Translations under genes and position numbers: made by a program
Source of the DNA: Bifidobacterium biavatii DSM 23969
GTDB lineage: Bacteria > Actinomycetota > Actinomycetes > Actinomycetales > Bifidobacteriaceae
Length of the DNA stretch: 64,000 nt
Assembly (NCBI RefSeq): GCF_000741165.1
Contig: NZ_JGYN01000005.1
Span: 1 to 64,000 of the forward strand
Reading direction: 5' to 3'
The notes under the pieces: generated by a model
Database searches by the model: none
Seen by the model: the letters and a program-made list of their open reading frames with translations, nothing else
What the model was told of the DNA's origin: nothing
Shown: in pieces, positions 60,955 through 64,000 of the stretch
Layout: each line of letters opens with the position of its first letter
Numbering within the stretch: the first letter of the stretch is position 1

Positions 60955-62430
60955 ATGCAGATCAGGATGGTAGCTCAGCACTGCACGCAAGTACGAATGC
61001 CCTCCCCCGCGTATCGTGTGACGGCGCCCGCATCCCGTACCATTCACACCACACGCGCCGCGAACACCGCCTCGGCACGCGCAATCACCGCCGCTCACAC
61101 CGCTCCGACCGCGCACGCCGTGCCCCGCCTGAATCTCGTCCAGACGTTCTCCATCGGCTTCGGCATGCTCGCCATCGCCGCCGCGTGGGCCATGTACAAC
61201 GCGTTCGTGCCGATCAAGCTCAAGGAGCTGGCCATCCCCACCGCCATCGTCGGTGTCATCATGGGCATCGATAATCTGTGCGGTTTCACCGTGCAGCCGC
61301 TGTGCGGCATTCTGTCCGACAAGGTTCGCACCCGCTGGGGTCGGCGCATTCCGTTCGCCCTATTCGCAATCCCCGCGGCAGCTATGTGCCTGATGCTCAT
61401 CGCCGCGGCGCCGAACGCTCCGCTGACGATCGCCGCGGTTGTCGTCTACGCGCTGCTCATGTCAACGTGCCGTGCGCCGATCGTCGCGCTCATGCCGGAC
61501 GTAACCGCGTCCAGCCAGCGCAGCACGGCAAACGGCGTCATCAATTTCATGGGGTCGATCGGCAACGTGCTCGCGCTCGGCGGCGGCAGCCTTCTGTATC
61601 GGCGGTACGGCATGTCCGTCACGTTCGTCGCGGGCGCGTTCATCATGGTCGCCGCGGTCGCGGCATTGGCGAGTCTGGTGCGCGAGCCGGCCGAGTTCCG
61701 CACTGAACCGGGCGAGCCGGCGCATCTGCCGTTTGTCAGCTGGCGCGAGTTCCGCGCCGCCGCGGTGCCGCAGCTTGATCTTGACGACGACGATCGCCGC
61801 CGCTTCCGGCTGATGCTGCTGATCTTGTTCCTGTACACGATGGGGTCGAGCGCGATCGAAACGTATTTCACACTGTACGCGACGCACGATCTGGGCATGG
61901 ACGCGGGCGCGGCGAGCGGCGGACTGGTTTGGTTCGCGATCAGCGGCATCATGTTCGCGATTCCGGCCGGCTGGCTGGGCACGCGGTTCGGCCGGCGCGC
62001 GACGATGGGCGCGGGTCTGCTGTTGGCAATGCTGATGCTGGCGCCGATGCCGTGGGTCGGGCGCGCGGAGCTGTTGCCGTATCTTGCGTTCGCGTTCGGC
62101 ATCCTGTGGATGATGGTGCTGGTCAACGCGCTGCCGTGGGTCGCCGAGTTGGGCGGTACGGAGCATACCGGCACGATGACCGCGTACTACTATCTCGCCA
62201 CGTCGGGCGGCGCGGCGATCAGTCCGGCGCTGTTCGGCCTGATCCAGCAGGCGACCGGCTCGTACCGGTGGATGTTCCTGTATGCGATCGCCGGATTCGC
62301 GATGGCGCTGGTCCTGATGCCGTTCGCCGGCAAATCGCTCGCCGACGCGTTGCCTCGCGGCGTGCGCATTCCCGCCCACGCCGCCGCTTGGTCACGCGAT
62401 GGAAAATCCACCACTCTTGCCATCGGGTGA
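60955..62430 (+). CDS. MFS transporter (sugar/cation symporter-like)
   Basis: About 491 residues. A basic Ala/Thr-rich N-terminus of about 60 residues is followed by twelve hydrophobic segments. FVPIKLKELAIPTAIVGVIM and GILSDKVRTRWGRRIPFALF (the MFS loop 2-3 motif of the GPH/SLC45 kind) point to sucrose- or glycoside-type symporters. A cytoplasmic loop at about 240-275 separates the halves. The start is uncertain: ATG 60955 has TGGA nearby, ATG 60997 has nothing, and the conserved part begins near 61120. It is divergent from pdxS; the substrate is unknown, and vitamin transport is possible only by position. Confidence 0.8.
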   Translation: MQIRMVAQHCTQVRMPSPAYRVTAPASRTIHTTRAANTASARAITAAHTAPTAHAVPRLNLVQTFSIGFGMLAIAAAWAMYNAFVPIKLKELAIPTAIVGVIMGIDNLCGFTVQPLCGILSDKVRTRWGRRIPFALFAIPAAAMCLMLIAAAPNAPLTIAAVVVYALLMSTCRAPIVALMPDVTASSQRSTANGVINFMGSIGNVLALGGGSLLYRRYGMSVTFVAGAFIMVAAVAALASLVREPAEFRTEPGEPAHLPFVSWREFRAAAVPQLDLDDDDRRRFRLMLLILFLYTMGSSAIETYFTLYATHDLGMDAGAASGGLVWFAISGIMFAIPAGWLGTRFGRRATMGAGLLLAMLMLAPMPWVGRAELLPYLAFAFGILWMMVLVNALPWVAELGGTEHTGTMTAYYYLATSGGAAISPALFGLIQQATGSYRWMFLYAIAGFAMALVLMPFAGKSLADALPRGVRIPAHAAAWSRDGKSTTLAIG

Positions 62431-62730
62431 CACGGTCAGCCGGCACGCGGTGGAATTGCTACGTTCATATGCCATCCCGTGACCACCCAACAGTGCAAAA
62501 CAAGGTCACAGGATGGCTAAACAGCCGGTCTTACCATCCCATGACAAACCCCTCTCTCACGCGATGGCAGTCAAACGTTCCACTTCCATCCCGTGACCTC
62601 CCAACAACACAAAACAAGGTCACGGGATGGCAAACCCCGCCGGTCTTACCATTCCGTGGCCCTCTGCCCAATCACGCGATGGACATCAAACGATTGACTT
62701 CCATCGCGTGACCGAAACAGCACGGCATGG
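62390..62730. repeat. Tandem array of alternating inverted GGTCACGSGATGG motifs
   Basis: Eleven or twelve 12-13-bp copies alternate in orientation. Two tandem units of about 114 bp (62472-62585 and 62586-62700), each with four copies, can be aligned along their length, and a third unit begins at 62701. Outlying copies are at 62420-62432 and inside the end of the MFS gene (62390-62402). It lies between convergent genes; no gene is seen in 62431-62750. Confidence 0.85.
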
Positions 62731-62750
62731 CAAACAGGAGGCGGGAGTAA

Positions 62751-62969
62751 TCAATCCTCGTCGGGCTCATATTCGAGGATGTCGCCAGGCTGACAGTCGA
62801 GCGCTTCGCAGATCGCGGCCAGCGTGGTGAACCGGATGGCCGAGACGCGGTTGTTCTTGATCTTCGACAGGTTCACATTCGTGATGCCCACCTGATCGGC
62901 CAGCCAGTTCAGCGACCGCCCGCGCTCGACCATCATCCGGTCGAGCCGGAGCACGATCCGTCCGCCCAT
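62751..62969 (-). CDS. XRE-family regulator (YozG-type)
   Basis: 72 residues, a single helix-turn-helix domain: VLRLDRMMVERGRSLNWLAD, QVGITNVNLSKIKNNRVSAI and CEALDCQPGDILEYEPDED. This compact type is regularly encoded beside DUF2975 membrane proteins. GGAGG lies six bases before ATG 62969. It follows the DUF2975 gene by 16 bases and is probably co-transcribed and autoregulatory. Confidence 0.93.
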   Translation of the reverse strand: MGGRIVLRLDRMMVERGRSLNWLADQVGITNVNLSKIKNNRVSAIRFTTLAAICEALDCQPGDILEYEPDED

Positions 62970-62985
62970 CGCACGCCTCCGATCG

Positions 62986-63657
62986 TCACAGCAGCCCGTC
63001 CACGTCGCGCTGCAGCGTCGCGCCGTAGCCGAACACGAACGACAGCAGGAACATGAGCGCTCCGGCCAATATGTATTCAAGCATCGAGAAGAACTCCAAC
63101 GAAACGCCGACCGGTGATCCGACAATCACAAACAGCACCGACGCCACGGACATGACGCCCGCGATCACCGGCTTGAGTATCAACCCCCAGCCGATGCGCT
63201 CCAGCCCGTGCTGCGCATCGGCGCAGAACGGCGTCAAACCGTCCGCGCCCGCATTCGTCGCCTCATCCGATTCGCCGCCGGCCCACGTGCCGATCGCCAC
63301 GCACAAATCGCGGGCGCCGCTGGCCACGAGCACGTTCAGATACGCGTTCGCCACGCCCGCGAGACCGAAGAACACCAGCGGCAGGCCGCCGTCGTGGAAT
63401 TGGAACCGCACGCCGGCGATCTGCGCGGCCATGCCGAAGAACCCGTTGCCAAACTGCAGTCCATACGAGGTCACATCGCCGTCGCGCGTCGTGAGCAGCC
63501 ACGGGTTGAACAGGCAGAGGATGAAGCCGATCTCGATAAGCACGGTGTATGCCACGCTTATCCACGACACCACCACGAGTATGCCGCCGATGCGCGTGCC
63601 GAGGCGGGCGTAGGTGCGCACGTTTTCACGATTGCATGTCCATGTCAGGCGTTTCAT
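62986..63657 (-). CDS. DUF2975 membrane protein
   Basis: 223 residues with about four hydrophobic segments (LGTRIGGILVVVSWISVAYT; GLPLVFFGLAGVANAYL; the YILAGALMFLLSFVFGYGAT region). DUF2975 proteins are typically paired with a small XRE regulator, as here, in a module of unknown function possibly linked to stress or quorum responses. AAGGAGG lies five bases before ATG 63657. A good promoter lies about 65-90 bases upstream. Confidence 0.87.
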   Translation of the reverse strand: MKRLTWTCNRENVRTYARLGTRIGGILVVVSWISVAYTVLIEIGFILCLFNPWLLTTRDGDVTSYGLQFGNGFFGMAAQIAGVRFQFHDGGLPLVFFGLAGVANAYLNVLVASGARDLCVAIGTWAGGESDEATNAGADGLTPFCADAQHGLERIGWGLILKPVIAGVMSVASVLFVIVGSPVGVSLEFFSMLEYILAGALMFLLSFVFGYGATLQRDVDGLL

Positions 63658-63720
63658 GATGACCTCCTTGTCATCCCCGGACCGGCCCATCACGACCGTC
63701 ACGGCTTGCTGTTCACCTCC

Positions 63721-63749
63721 AGTATCCGCCTATATTTATCGTTTGTCAA
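63721..63749 (-). promoter_or_regulatory. Promoter of the DUF2975-XRE operon
   Basis: Minus strand: TTGACA (63749-63744), a 17-base spacer, GATACT (63726-63721). The AT-rich TTTATTGACAAACGATAAAT stands out from the GC-rich surroundings and is a plausible target of the XRE protein. Confidence 0.7.
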
Positions 63750-63891
63750 TAAACTTTTAATGCCCAACGACTATTCACGAGATATTCCGACCCAGCCGCG
63801 CAGATACCCCACCGCAAAAGACCGAAAAACGCGAAACCCAGGCAATCGGGGCTTCGACCAAGACACAGCAAGGCAGAAGGCATGGAAACAC

Positions 63892-64000
63892 TCACCTCGC
63901 CGACGCGGCCAGCACGTCCATGAATCCGAGCCCGCGCAGATACCCCTTACCCGCGGTGATGTCGTACTGAATGAGCCGATAGTCGCTCAGCAACTGTTTG
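63892..64000 (-). CDS. LTA-synthase-like sulfatase, C-terminal fragment (cut by window end)
   Basis: Only the last 35 codons are present: KQLLSDYRLIQYDITAGKGY followed by LRGLGFMDVLAASAR and stop. The first 29 residues align without gaps to the end of the protein at 1730 (KQLLADYKLIQYDITAGKNY then LKDSGFMDLP). This is therefore a paralogue from the same family, continuing beyond the window. No gene is seen between it and the DUF2975 promoter. Confidence 0.85.
   Translation of the reverse strand, partial: KQLLSDYRLIQYDITAGKGYLRGLGFMDVLAASAR

Noticed and set aside
62390-62730. Possible CRISPR array
   Set aside because: Repeats are short, alternate in orientation and the spacers themselves are duplicated with the 114-bp unit; no cas genes are present.

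Overview
The window looks like chromosomal DNA of a Bifidobacterium or a very close actinobacterial relative. It is GC-rich, with strong third-position GC bias in every gene. It carries gene sets that fit that genus: a PdxS/PdxT pair with a MocR regulator, a GH51 arabinofuranosidase beside a RpiR-type regulator, an oligopeptide ABC system with tandem lipoproteins, and an LTA-synthase-like protein. The assignment rests on protein resemblance and gene content; no rRNA is present.

Layout. 0.1-1.4 kb: purD. 1.7-8.3 kb: cell-envelope block (LTA-synthase-like sulfatase, membrane esterase, large LPG-synthase-like membrane protein). 8.8-10.9 kb: a Dxs-like thiamine-diphosphate enzyme. 10.9-15.0 kb: MacB-like export trio (ATPase, surface protein, FtsX-type permease). 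15.2-16.0 kb: truncated RhuM gene running into a tRNA-Arg(TCT). 16.1-19.8 kb: ketopantoate-reductase-like protein, aldehyde dehydrogenase, anion permease. 20.0-23.4 kb: GH51 enzyme divergent from a RpiR regulator. 23.7-30.6 kb: one-strand cluster that looks like a D-glutamate/5-oxoproline pathway (DUF1445 protein, PxpA, fused PxpB-PxpC, biotin carboxylase with biotin domain, DUF4392 D-glutamate-cyclase-like protein). 30.9-36.9 kb: class IV aminotransferase, three penicillin-binding-type serine hydrolases and a glutamine amidotransferase. 37.2-45.7 kb: oppBCDF genes, two paralogous peptide-binding lipoproteins and a fourth serine hydrolase. 46.0-48.6 kb: a small protein, M19 dipeptidase and P1 (DmpA-type) peptidase. 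49.0-55.4 kb: a complete 2-aminoethylphosphonate (AEP) uptake and degradation module, with the permease and binding protein fused in one polypeptide. 55.7-60.6 kb: isoaspartyl peptidase/asparaginase, MocR regulator, pdxT, pdxS. 61.0-63.7 kb: MFS transporter, and an XRE regulator with a DUF2975 membrane protein. The window closes with the C-terminus of a second LTA-synthase-like protein.

Functionally, roughly 23.7-56.8 kb reads as a nitrogen and phosphorus scavenging region. Peptides, plausibly including D-amino-acid or wall-derived ones, would enter through Opp, be trimmed by M19, P1 and isoaspartyl peptidases, and glutamate-family products would pass through 5-oxoproline. AEP would enter through the Phn transporter and yield alanine, acetaldehyde and phosphate. 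This integration is inference from gene content.

The non-coding DNA is unusually structured. It holds (i) a seven-site family of palindromic elements built on a CCCCTCAGTCA...GGGGAGC core, one of which lies in frame inside the pxpBC gene; (ii) three long hairpins around phnW with a conserved loop but unrelated stem sequences; (iii) a 21-bp motif family shared by two gaps 33 kb apart; (iv) a 114-bp tandem array of alternating inverted motifs; and (v) a set of four 14-bp motif copies downstream of phnX. No CRISPR array, rRNA, intact insertion sequence or prophage was seen.
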